NCBI RefSeq assembly: GCF_963169125.1
Contig: NC_084801.1
Location: 76,697,696-76,761,695 of the forward strand
Direction of reading: 5' to 3'
From: Humulus lupulus
Lineage: Eukaryota > Streptophyta > Magnoliopsida > Rosales > Cannabaceae
Length of the DNA stretch: 64,000 nt
Both the position numbers and the translations under genes were made by a program. How positions within the stretch are numbered: position 1 is the stretch's first letter; each line of letters opens with the position of its first letter. Under the pieces are notes generated by a model, which searched no databases, was not told the origin of the DNA, and was given only the letters and a program-made list of their open reading frames with translations. Shown in pieces: positions 34,764 through 46,948 of the stretch.

Positions 34764-37700
34764 TCATTGATAATACTTGCGCATGTGTTCTCCATTCCAA
34801 TAGCGAGGAATGAGATCTTCATTTAAACGAGCAAGTTTATATGTGCCTGGTTGAAGGACTTCTTCAATTTGATACAGACCATCCCAGTTTGGTCCGAGTG
34901 CTCCAGCAGCCTGATCTCGAGTGTTGAGAAAAACTCTTCTAAGTACCAAATCCCCCATGTTAAATTTCCTTTCACGTACTTTAGAGTTAAAAAATCGAGT
35001 GACATTTTGTTGGTGAATTGCTACTCGAAGTTTAGCCTGCTTGCGCCTTTCGTTGACTAAGTCCAAAGACTCCATCAATAATTGGTCATTAGTGCTCTGG
35101 TCTTATGTTAGCCTTTTGTGTGATGTTTGATTTAGCTCAACAGGAAGCATGGCCTCATACCCATAGGCCAAGGAAAATGGTGTACGGTGGCATGTTCTAT
35201 ACAACTAGAGTACCTTTGGTAATTGTTCTGGCCACACCCATTTTGCTTCTTCGAGCCTTTTCTTTAGTGTGTCCTTCAGAGTCTTGTTAACAGCTTCAAC
35301 TTGTCCATTTGCTTATGGATGAGCCACTGATGAATTTTTTTTTATAATTCCATGCCTTTGGCAGAAATCAGTAAAAAGATCGCTATCAAATTGAGTGTCG
35401 TTATCTGACACAATTTTCCTTGGCAACCCATATCGACATATGATGTTCTTGACAACAATGTCCAGTACTTTCTTTGTCATTATTGTTGCGAGTGGCTCAG
35501 CTTCGGCCCACTTAGTAAAGTAGTCAACAACAACTACTGCATACTCGACATTCCCTTTCCCTATAGGTAAAGAGTCAATCAGATCGATTCCCCACACCGC
35601 GAATGGCCAAGGGCTGCTCGCAGTATCTTGGAGAACCTCTAACACTTTTCACATTTTTTAACGAAGTCCATAGAGTCCTCATTCATGGTAGCCCAGAAAT
35701 ACCCTTGTCTTAGAATCTTTTTTGACAAACTCTGCCCCTCAGCGTGGACTCCACAGAAGCCTTCGTGGACCTCTTGTATCAGTTCCTTGGCCTTCTCCTT
35801 AGAAACACACCATAACAAAGGCATTGATTATCCTCTTCTATACAAAATTTTGTCGACCAGAATAAATTGAGTCAACTGTCTTTGAAGCGTCCCTGTTCAA
35901 GATATTCAATGATGGGCGTCATCCACGTGTCTAACGCTTGAATCACTAGCGAGGATTCTTCCATTTGAATGCTCGATGCCAACAAATTTTCAATTGGTAC
36001 TATGCTCAAGGTGTCGACATCTTTAGCACTTGCCAGCTTAGCCAAGGCATCAGCATTTGAATTCTGATCGCGAGGCACTTGTTGGAGAGTATACTTTTCA
36101 AATTGTGCCAATAAGTCCTTTGCTTTGTTCAAATAAGCAACCATCCTGAGACTCCTAGCTTGATACTCTCCCATGATTTTATCAACTACTAACTGGGAAT
36201 CGCTATATATTTCTAGTGATTTTATATCCATATCCTTAGCTAGTCTTAATCCTGCAAGCAGAGCTTCGTACTTGGCTTCATTGTTGGACGTTGTAAAGTT
36301 GAATCTGATTGCACAACGGAACCAATGTCCTTCAGGTGTGATCAAAATCAAACCTGCCCCTGCATTGCACTCGTTGGAAGAGCCATCTACGAACAACTTC
36401 CAAGTAGGAGATTGATTTTGCCTTTCAGTTTCTACCATCAATTCACTAACTGAGATTTCAGTGAATTCTGCGACGAAATTTTGCTAGAGCTGGTCCTTTC
36501 ACAGTTGCTCGTGGAGAATAAGAAATTTCGAACTGCCCTAGTTCGACTGCCCATTTTAATGACCGACCAGTGGCTTCTAGTTTTGCAAGACTTCCCGTAA
36601 TGGCTGGTCGGTGAGTACCACGATGGGGTGAGCTTGAAAGTAGGGTTGTAGCTTCCTAGTGGCCAAAATCAAGCAATAGGCCAACTTTTCTATGGGCAGA
36701 TACCGTAATTCTACCCCCACTAGCCTCTAGCTTACATAGTATACTGTTTTCTGAATGTTGCCTTCTTCTCTGATTAAAACAACACTAGCATCATACTCTG
36801 TGATTGCCAAGTAGATGACCAATGTTTCTTTTTCGACCGGTTTGGACAAGATTGGTGGTTGTAACATTTGGGATTTTTGCGCTTGAAAGGCCTGCTCGCA
36901 GTCTTCTGTCCATTCAAACTTCTTGTTGCCCCTAAGTATATTAAAAAATGGAACACTCTTGTCCGTTGATTTGGATATGAATCTACTCAGGGCAGCAATT
37001 CTTCCGGTTAGGCTTTGGACATCTTTATTATTGGCAGGAGACTGCATCTCGATCAGTGCCTGAATTTTTTCATGATTAGCTTCGATTCCTCGTGAGTTTA
37101 CTATGAATCCCAAAAATTTTCCCGATCCAATACCAAAGGAACAGTTGAGAGGGTTTAGCTTCATCTGATATTTGTTTAAGATGTCAAAGCATTCTTGCAG
37201 GTCCTTGATGTGTTCTCCGGCTTTCTTCGAGTTGACCAGTATATCGTCGCATATACTTCCATGTTAACCCCGATCAAATCTTTGAACATATGGTTGACTA
37301 GTCGCTGGTAAGTCGCACCATCATTTTTCAAACTGAAGGGCATTACTTTATAACAATAATTCCCCGTATCTATTCGAAAGCTAGTGTGATCCTCATCAGG
37401 TGGATGCATACTTGTTTGATTATATCAAGAGTATGCATCCATGAACGATAAAATTTCATGCCCTGATGTAGCATTGACCAGCAGGTCGAATCTTGGAAGT
37501 GGGAAACAATCCTTCGGGCAGGCTTTATTAAGGTTTGTGAGATCCACACATGTCCTCCACTTTCTATTCGGCTTGGGAACTAGTACGGGATTAGAGACCC
37601 AAGATGGATAAAACGCTACCCTGATGAATCCATTTTCCTTCAGCTTCTTGACTTCTTCTTTTAGGGCCTTAGATCTATGTTTGTTGAGCAGCCTTTTTTT

Positions 37701-38650
37701 TTTTTTGTACAGGTGGAAAGTTTTTGTCTATATTTAACACATGGCTGATCACCGTTCGGTCTATCCCAACCATATCTTTATGCGACCAAGCAAAGAGCTC
37801 CTGGTTCTCCTTCAAAAATTCCACCAGTTTGTTTTTTGTCATTGTCTCTAAGTTTTTACCGACTTTCACAACCCTGGTCGGTTCTGTCTCTTATAATTGG
37901 ACCTCCTCGAGGTCCTCCATAGGTCCAATGTTCTCTTAAAAATCCCCAAAGCATGGATCTAAGTCCCTATCCTCACTTTGGGAAACATCCTATTTGGTGA
38001 CTTGTTCACCTGATTGGGCTTGTGCTTCATTTATTACCAGCAACCTTTTTTCGGCTCTTTCCCCTGATCCACCTCATTTTGCCTTTGTGATCGAGGAATT
38101 ATAACAATCCCGTGCTTCTCGCTATTTTCCCAACACGCATCCAATTCCTGCGTCGGTTGGAAACTTCATGGCCAAATGCCAAACCGAGGTTATGGCTCGT
38201 AGATCGATGAGAATGGGCCTTCCAATCACAGCATTATACGTGGATTGAAAATCAACTACTATGAAAGTAGTGAGTAATGTCTTGTTTGTAGGGGCAACCT
38301 AGCTGTGATAGGGAGCCTAGTCGAACTAGTTGGCGCGAGCCCTTCGCCGGAAAAACCATATATGGTTTGGTTGCATGGTTCCAAATCTTGCACTGATAAT
38401 TTCATTCTTTCTAGTGAGATTTATACAAAATGTTGACCGAGCTTCCCCTATCCACCAACACTCATTTTACTATCATGTTGGCGATCTGAACATCCACGAC
38501 CAGAGGATCTGAGTGGGGAAATAGAACATGCTGAGCATCTAACTTGGAGAAAGTTATTGGTTCTTCCTCTGTCCGAGATTTTTTGGGAGTTCGCCCCTCA
38601 GCGTTCAGCATTAATATCTTGATCGTGAAGTAGGGTTCTGGCATATCATT
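34764..38650 (-). pseudogene. pol: Tat-lineage pol, element B
   Basis: Heavily broken pol read from 38650 down to a natural stop at 34764 (RYWNGEHMRKYYQ). From 5' to 3': protease upstream block (ITFSKLDAQHVLFPHSDPL, 38560-38500) and active site VDRGSS at about 38440, where DNG is usual; linker with a poly-A expansion at 37688-37703; RT 37640-36727; archaeal-type RNase H 36441-35872 (LFVDGSSNE, NNEAKYEA, YSDSQLVV, DQNSNADALAKLA all present); integrase finger 35824-35640 and core 35645-35313. In the core WGIDLIDSLP and VSDNDTQFDS keep the acidic residues. At least five frame changes occur, one of them a one-base loss within the YVDD codons at about 37247-37255. Stops include 35313 and 36480. 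Confidence 0.92.
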
Positions 38651-40052
38651 CTTTTGCCTTTCCACTATCTCCTGCTATGTGCGATCCCTCGCAGATGGTC
38701 AACAATGTACCAACAACCGGAGCTGGCTGAAAAGGAGGCGAGTGTTAGCGTATAGATGCCTACTCGTTGCCTCCGTGAGCCTCTTGCCGAGAGCCTCTAG
38801 CTGCTCGCACAGACCTCCTCAGATGTCCTTGCCATATAAGGAAATCAATCTCGTCCTTGAGTTGGTTACACTCGTTGGTGTCATGGCCATAGTCGTTATG
38901 AAAACGACAAAACTTGGTAGTATCTCTCTTGGATATATCTATCCTGATTGGGGCTGGCCGTCTAAAGGGAACAGTAGTGTGACTGGCCTGGTATACTTTC
39001 GCTCGGCTATCGACCAGGGCTGTGTAATTGATGAACCTTGGTTCGTACCTATTCTGTTTTGGGCGCTTGCTATCAGATGTTGTCGGCTCATTGTTCGCCC
39101 GTTGCCCCCCATTTTTTCCATTATTTTTGTCGTTGCCATTGGTTTACCCAAATCCACTGGCAGCCTTGGTGAGGTCTTCTTTTTGGCCCTGGTCATTTGT
39201 AGGAGACTTTCTTTCATTTGCAATGGCCTCCTCGAGCTTGATATATCTTTCTGCTCGATCAAAAAATTCCTAAGTGCTATTGACTCCATTCTTTTACAAA
39301 CTGTTCCAAAGGGATGAGTGGCGTTGTACCCCAGCAGTGAGAGCCATCATCTTTCCCTCATCCCCAACCGTCTTGGCCCCAGCAACTGCTCGCATGGATT
39401 GTGGGATATACCCCTTTAGAGTCTCTCCTGCCTTCTGACGAATTTCGACTAGCTGATTGGCCTCGGTCGGGTGTATTCGACCAGCATAGAATTTTCCATA
39501 AAACTTCTTTACTAACATCTCCCAAGAAACTATACTGAGCAGTTTCGGATAAAGTGGCAGGAAAAATTATGCACCAAGCATCGTCTGACACCTTTTGGAT
39601 GTCCATCTGTATCTCGAATTTGTTAACGTGAGATACAAGATCTTCCAATCAAGTGAAGTTGGGCAAGATTGGCATTTTAAAATTGCTTGGAGTCTCTACT
39701 ATAACAATTCTATGCACAAATGGGGTGCCCTTTCTCCGATCAAATTCTATATGGGATGTCCTGTTCCCAACCAATTGTTTGACGACCTGATTTAAGGCAT
39801 CTATCTGGGCCTATACAACATCTGGTACTGCTGAAGCGACCAGTGCTGGGGGAAAGTACTCGTCGTGCCTTTCCCTTCGATCATTGAGAACATCCCTCAG
39901 ATCTTCTTCCCTACGCCTTTGCTCGCTTGCACCTAGTCGGTCAAAGACATTGGGTTGTTTAGGTTGCCCCCCAACATTCTGGCTTATTGGTCAGTACTCC
40001 ATTGGCGGATGGTTTTGTCCTTCACCCCTCTCCTCTTGCCGTCGACCAGTAG
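38651..40052 (-). pseudogene. gag: Tat element B gag, 3' part (split by element F)
   Basis: Minus-strand gag interrupted at 40052 by a chromovirus-like insertion; its 5' part is at 53497-54286. Seen here are the Arg/Glu-rich linker (RRREEDLRDVLNDRRERHDEYF), the capsid segments (39648-39294: DIQKVSDDAWCIIFPATL, then the SKEVLWKILC and SEGRRDSKGV regions in two frames), and a CCHC-type knuckle FCRFHNDYGHDTNEC at about 38925-38880. Several frame changes and stops are present. The plus-strand open frame 38679-39317 is its shadow. Confidence 0.88.
40048..40052. other. Target site duplication of element F, left copy (AGTAG)
   Basis: The five bases directly left of the TGTAACG end of element F. The right copy at 53492-53496 reads AGCAG, one difference. 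Both lie inside the gag of Tat element B, whose coding sequence continues on the other side. Confidence 0.8.
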
Positions 40053-42100
40053 TGTAACGACCCAAATTCGCTAATAAGGCTTAAGGGCCTTGATTAGCGT
40101 GCCAGGAGGGATGATGGGATTTATGTGTGACTTTGATGAGTTAAATGCATGATTATGATTTAAAGCATGTTATATGAGTATTTGACTATTTGAGATGCAT
40201 GACTATGTGTATTAGTATGCATGTAGGCCCTGATTATGTTAGAAGGGAATAATTGTAATTTTGGCCATTTTGGGCATAATAGTATTGATATGTGATGATT
40301 GTTGAGACCACAGTGGTATGTGGGTGTATCCGTAATTTGTGACTCGAGACGATCCCAAAGAGCAGGATAGCGGAAAAGTCATGGCGGGAATTTATACCCG
40401 GCTCAGGGCGAGCCTGGGGGTATAAGCAGGAATTTAGAGAATAGATTGAGATTAATTTTGATGATGGGGAATACTTATTTGGTGATTTATCAGGTGTTGG
40501 AAAGCAACGGGAAAATATTAGAGACACTTGAGGATTAGCGGGAATTGGGTAAAATGACTAAAATGGCCCTACTTGGACAAAAAGGGTTTAGAATTAATAG
40601 GGAGGGCATTTTGGTCAATTGGCTTTTGAGAGATAGATTAAATGGGGCTTTATATGGTGAGTGGGATTGTTAGAGAGTGGGAGAAATCTGAAGGAAAAGA
40701 AAGAAAAAGGAAGAAAAGAAAAGAGAGAAAACAGAGGGGTTTTCCAAAGGGGCGGTTTGTGCATTCTTGCACCATTTCTCTCCATTTTTCTTGGAGCAAA
40801 GCTCAGTGGGGAGCTGGGATAGGCTGAGCATTAAGGATCTTAAAGTTAGACTTGAAGTTTTGGCAAGGATTAGCAAGAACACATCAACTTTTGAGGTAAG
40901 TTTTTAGAAATTTCAGTTTTAAGGGTTTGGCTGGTTTGAGCTGTGTTTTGAGCTGAGTTGATGGGAACTTTAGGGAATTTTTGAGCAAGCTTTGAGGAAG
41001 AGCAAGCTATGAAGGTCTAGGAAGTGAATCAAGGTTGAAATTGCATCAACGGTATGAATTCTAAGCCTTTAACTTTGTTGTTTAACTGAATTTCTGGGTT
41101 TAGGGTTGATCATGGTGGATTTTGAGATTTGGGTTGAATGAGCTTGGGTTTTGAGATTTGGGGATGCTTGGGATGAGTGGAGAGTGTTTATAAGCTTGAT
41201 TTTGAGTTTGGTAAAGATTTGGGGAAGTTTGGGTTGAGATTGGCTCAAAGAAATCGCAGAAAAGGAAGTTGGGGTTTGCCTGGCTGCAACTAGCGCTACA
41301 GCGCTAGTTAGTGGGCGCTGTAGCGCTAGGCCCTATTTCTGGGGGGTGTGGTTCTGCTTGTAGCGCTACAGCGCCCTCTTTAGAGCGCTGTAGCGCTGCA
41401 CTGTTCACAGAAAGGGATTTTTGGGCTTTTTTTGAGGGATTTTGACCTAGGGTTCGGGGCTCGATTCCATCACTTTGCTTTGGGGATCTAGGACTTCCCG
41501 GGGGCTCGGGATTGGTCCCGAGGCTAGGTTTTTGGACTTGGGGTTCGGTGTTGACTTTGACCTATGGCTGTGTTTAGGTGTGCGCTAAGGCTCGAGTGGG
41601 ATCGTACTCAAGGAGTCAAGTGGTGAAAGCTATCAAATTGACAGGTAAGAAAACTATAGCACCCGTAAGACAGGGCATGGGCCCATGATGTGGTTGCAGG
41701 GCTCGGCCCTATATTGCATTACATGTTAGGGTGCAGACTTGATTGAATTGATATATGTTCAAATGTTATTTGAGTTAGACTATCTATGATTATAGTTGAA
41801 TGATACGGCGAGGAGCCAAGAACGGCAATGGAGCCGAGAACGGCGAAAGGCCGAGAACGGCAGTGGGGCCGGAAGTACTACATAGCACGTGGAGTGCTTA
41901 TAGTCAGGGTGGGACCCCATGGATACATGTGATATCCTTACGGTGAGGACCGAGACCCCAGGCTTTGGTAAGGCTTCTAGGGTGGCATGGTCGGGTTGCT
42001 TAAGTCAAATGGTTGACCTGTTTATCTGTGGACTATCTGATATGATTAACTGTATAATTTGCATATGTAATGTAATGCATGAGTTTTCTTGCTGGGCTTC
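40053..42100 (+). repeat. Truncated 5' LTR of chromovirus-like element F
   Basis: Starts TGTAACGACCC and follows the LTR at 51048 for 2048 bp at about 97-99% identity by eye. It then stops in GCTGGGCTTC, equivalent to 53099, so the last 392 bp are missing. It holds a GA-rich tract (40680-40735), a pair of GC-rich hairpins (41290-41397), and a short GAACGGC-type array (41808-41870) with one 17-base unit more than the 3' LTR. Confidence 0.93.
41290..41397. repeat. Double GC-rich hairpin module in the F 5' LTR
   Basis: First hairpin: arms CTAGCGCTACAGCGC (41290-41304) and its exact complement (41315-41329), loop 10. Second: AGCGCTACAGCGC (41362-41374) and its exact complement (41385-41397), loop 10. 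The 3' LTR holds the same pair at 52306-52345 and 52378-52413. Confidence 0.95.
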
Positions 42101-44572
42101 TGTAACGCCCTACTTCCTTAGAGCCGTTACTAAGTGAGTTTTAAGACAAAACAGTGTGCAATGAACTCGCTAACCGAGGGTTTGAACAAAAGTGTGACTA
42201 ATTAAAAGTTAAGGCTGTAATCTTTGAAAATGCGTAGTTTCATTAAAAAAAAAGCTTCTAGTATTAAACACTTGGGATCCCAAAATAAGGTTTGAAAACT
42301 ATTTACATATTGAAATAAGTTTACAGTTGTTTAATCATAAAATCATATATAATTACAGCCATTTTCGAATAAACCCCCAACCAATGCAGTCGGGCAGGCC
42401 AAACATGTACGCGTCCCTTCACGCTCTCCGTACTCATGGTTGGTTGACTCAGTCTTTGCCCTACCTGCAACACGGAGCACCCGTGAGCCGAAGCCCAGCA
42501 AGAAAACTCATGCAGAACATAACATATGCAGTTAATACAGTTTATCATAACAGATAATCCACAGATAAACAAGTCAACCAATAGACTAAGCAAACACGGC
42601 CATGCCGCCCTAGAGCCTTACCGAAGCCTGGGGTATCGGTTCTCACCGCGAGGATAACTCATGTATCCCTTGGGTCCCACCCTGAATATAACATAACAAA
42701 TGTATCCACCGGGCCCCGCCCTGACTATAGCATCCCATGTGCTAGGTGTTACTTTCGGCCCACGGCCGCCCCAGCCTATGCCGTACTCGGCCCACGGCCG
42801 CCCCGGCCTACGCCGTACTCGGCCCTTGCCGTTCATTTCATCATAATCACACATATAGTACATTCGAAATAATCATTCACACACATCATGATTCATTTAA
42901 GGTTAAACATTTGCACACAACACAATATGGGGCCATGCCCTGCAATCATCTCATCATGCAACATGCAATATAGGGCCATGCCCGGCAATCACACTATGGG
43001 CCCACGCCCTATCCTACGGGTGTTATAGTTTTCTTACCTTAATTCCAAATGCTTTAAATAGAAAAATGACGGCCCCCGAGCACGATCCACTTCCCGAGCC
43101 CTAGTTTAACACCTAGTCACAACCAAGATAATGGATACCAATAAGATTAATCTCAAATGAGTTTCTAAACCAAGTTCTAGTACTCGGAACGTTGAAATTC
43201 ACCAAACATTGTAAAAGACTCAACCCCGAGCACCCTAGGTTAAATTCCCATGCCCAAATTCTCAAAATCCCAAAATTCCTTAAGCGCCGCGGCATGGTTG
43301 GGCCATGCCGCGGCATGGCCCCCAAACAGAGCCACAAAATGCCCAGAAACAAGTAAGGGCCGCGGCCCTACAAGGACCATGCCGCGGCCCGCCCTCCATC
43401 CTCAGCACAACTTAGCCTTCAAGGGCCGCGGCCCTCCAAGAACCATGTCGCGGCCCGACCCTTCGAACCCAGAAAAACCCACCATTTTCAAGCTTACAAC
43501 CTCACCTTAAGCCATCCCAAAGCTCCCAAATCAAAACCAATTAATAATCACAACATTAGGATGGTTTAAACAACACAATTCCACCAAAAATCCAACCTAA
43601 CACTCACCAAGATCCCAATTCCAAATTTCTGAAATTTCAAACCTAAAACTCAAGACCAACCATGGAAATTCTCAATTTTAACCATCAAACTTTAATTTAA
43701 ACCTTACCTCAGTTGTAGAATGATTTCCCAAAGGATCCCATGACCTATCTTCAAAGTTTCAAGCCTCAAACTCCACCTTGAACATCAAAATCCATAAACA
43801 TTCACAACCCAACAAAATCTCAGAATTTAACTTGAGAAAAAGAATTAATTGCTTACCTTTACCCTGATTTGTTCTTGATTAACTCTTGAGCTAAACCTCC
43901 AAATCCCACAATCAATTTTCAGAAATTCAAGCTTGATTTCTCCTAAGATTTCTGTGGATTCATGAAAGAAAGAGGAAAGAAAGAAGAAGAAGAGAGGGTG
44001 GAGGCTGGGTCGGTTTCTCTAAGTCTCCAAATGGTTTATTTGTTTTGTTTTTATAACTTAAGCTGGTTACCTCAAGGTTCGGGGTACCAAAATATCCCCG
44101 AGTCAAAAATGGTAAAATCCCCCAGTATTCCCGCCTAGACATCCTAACCTCAAATATATCTCCAATTATTTATTTTCATAACCCAATATCAAAAATACTC
44201 CTTGACTCGCTCAAAGTCAATCATAATGCCCCGTTGTGACTTTTCCCCGCTATCCAGCTCTAGGATCGCCTCGTGCCGAAAGTTACAAATCACGGATATA
44301 CCCACATACCACTGTGGTCTCAACAATCATCACATATTAATACAGTTATGCCCAACATGGCCAAAATTACAATTATGCCCTTCTAACACAATCCGGGCCT
44401 ACATGCATACTAATATACATAGTCATGCATCTCAAATAATCAAATAGTCACATAACACGCTTTAAATCATAACCATGCATTTAACTCATAAAATCACACA
44501 TAAATCCCAACATGCCCTCCTGGCACACTAATCAAGGCCCTTAAGCCTTATTAGCGATTTTGGGTCGTTACA
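42101..44572 (-). repeat. 3' LTR of inverted chromovirus-like element R
   Basis: On the plus strand it starts TGTAACGCCCTA directly at the broken F LTR and ends GGGTCGTTACA at 44572, 2472 bp. In its own orientation the first 300 bases closely match F, then it diverges. Its GC module is of the CCGCGG type (43286-43314 is a perfect 12-bp stem with a 5-base loop), not the GCGCTA type of F, so it is a different subfamily and not an inverted piece of F. The inverted polypurine tract follows at 44573. Confidence 0.9.
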
Positions 44573-46948
44573 ACTATCCCCTCCTCATAAGAATTTCGTC
44601 CTCGAAATTTATCCAAACACATCAATCAGTAAACTCGCAACTCTGACCCTGAATCCCAAGGTCCACCGCCCTTACTTTAGTTTCCAACAACACCCTTCCA
44701 GGCACAACAATCTTGCCCCACAAGATCTTGTCTAACGGCCATACACTCGATAGCCTCTCGTTTACACCGCAACCCTGCTGAAGCCTCAGGGTCTGCCTAG
44801 ATTACAATGACCAATTCATTGTCTTATTCCCGATTCCAGAGATACCCAAAAGTCACCACCTCTACCAGGTGGGATCAACTTGTAGGCCCTGCTGGCCTAA
44901 CCCTTAGTACAAGTTCAGAATTTTATGTTGAATCAAGAGTCAGAACTCCCCCTTCTTTCTCTGAACACCTTACAGATCCTCGTCTGTTATTGTGCAGAGA
45001 TGCAGGTCTTTCCTTCCGGAGCTTTGTTTCCTCGTAATTTAACAATTTACCAGCTCTTATGCTTTCAAATAGGCAGACACTCCTGCCTTAAGAGTTCCAA
45101 CAACCTTTTCGACGCTCTCGCTGAACCAATGCCAAATCGTAGTATTCACTATCCTTCACTTCTTACCATTTCCTATGTCGTGTTACTTTAATCAAGACGC
45201 CAGCATTTGCCACCACGACCAACTCAACAGGGATTATACTTCCCTTAATACCTCAAGTATTCGCCTACTCAGCGCTTAATTCCTTAAGATATCCGATAAG
45301 CTTTCAGACTGCCACTTCACTTGCAATCAACTGACAATTCCAGGTTCCCACTCTGTTCTTTTCGTTCTCTAAATCCATTACAAAATTTAAAATACTATAG
45401 GGTCTCAATTCGATATCATCGATGCTCCATCCTGAAACCAGTTCACTTGACCCAACCACATTAACTCCATCAACTGAGTTAAAACTTTTCATGCCCAAAC
45501 ACCTTACTCAAGGTCTAAAGTGGTCTATTCCCATCATACACTACCACATCACTTAACCCCTCAGGGTCCAAAGGAAAACACTAGATTCCGTCACCCGCTC
45601 GACCCTCCCGGTACAACGTACCCTAGGAGGTGGAATGATATCCATTCAGAATTCTCGTTCATAAACCAAATCTAATTGGATCCTTCATCCATTCCTGGTA
45701 TCCCAACTTGTACTACCTTAGCAGGGTCCTTCCCTGCTTCATCTCAAGCCAACACTTTGAATTCCATAGGTCATTGACACTCACCAGCTAATCATACCTA
45801 CTAGCGTTACGCCAAACTCAGTCGTCGCCTTGTCCACTCTATTACAGTCTATGGCGCTATCCCCTGACTGACACACGCCTCACATCTAGGAGTTCCGTCT
45901 CCAATTATAACTCCTCTCGCTCAATCGAGGATTTCAAACACTGATCATCTGTCCGTTACTTTTCACCTCCTCTGTGTCTTCAACGCTATCTTTCTTACTA
46001 ATACCCAATACTCAAGCACCTTATGATATGCATAACTGTCAACTTAACGTTCTAAGTGTATCAACCAGGTTCATACTTTCGTCTCCCGCAAGGATCGATC
46101 CAACCTCGCGCCAGATGCGCCTGGGCATGCCTAATCCGTGATGCACCCCTACAAGTCCATGTCCTCATCATAGATCAAGTCCTTTATGCCATCACTCTTT
46201 ACTTAGTCATAACACACACCAATTCCATCATCGTCCGTAACCAATCAAATCTTACCTTGTCTTGTTATGCTTTCAATCCTTCAGACGCTCTTCATTAGCT
46301 TCTTTGCGGCTTCAGATCAATTCTTCTCTTACCTGTCCTTTCTTCTTGCAGCTGAAATCTGAGAACTCCTGACGACACCCAACTAACACTCCGTAGAACC
46401 TTACCTGAGACTCTGCCTTCTGGGTACTAACGTCTTCAGCATAATAATCAGTTGCTCACCATTTCCGTCTGGGAGTAATCCACATGCACTGCTCATGAGC
46501 TTGAAGGGGACTTGCTCACACCGTTCATGCATTCTCTGTCTAAAGAACTTACCTGTGCTACTGTAGCTTGAACCATTCCAGAATCTTTGTTACCAACTCC
46601 TCACACTCTAGCCGGCGCAAACTAGACCATCCACGAAATGTCTCTATCCTTGGTTTCCAACTGGCAATAACCAGGTCATAGACCAACTCTTGGGGACATC
46701 GTCCCATCTTGTATCCAACATTGTACTTTTCGTCCTAACCCGACGATACTAGCAATCCTCTCAGTATAACACTCTGGCTAATCCTTGAAGTACTCCCAAA
46801 TATTTCTTTTCATACCCACATAATTTTTCCACTGGCCAGCTCAGTTTCCACTCCACCTCATTTGCATACACCAGATGGTATTCTCTACAATCCATTTGCC
46901 AGAGTTTTCTTAATTCTTCTTAATAAGTATTACTGTCCTCAGCCTCTC
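44573..46948 (-). mobile_element. Non-coding internal region of element R (3' part)
   Basis: The reverse complement of this stretch matches 48482-51047 of element F along its whole length, but no gag or pol motif appears in either copy and no frame is conserved. Examples of matching pairs are 44815-44960 with 50690-50800 and 45620-46150 with 49500-50050. The similarity stops at CAGCCTCTC (46948). I read it as the interior of a non-autonomous, LARD-like element. Confidence 0.75.

Noticed and set aside
38679..39317. 212-codon open frame on the plus strand
   Set aside because: It is the antisense shadow of Tat B gag; the minus strand encodes the recognisable knuckle and capsid segments.
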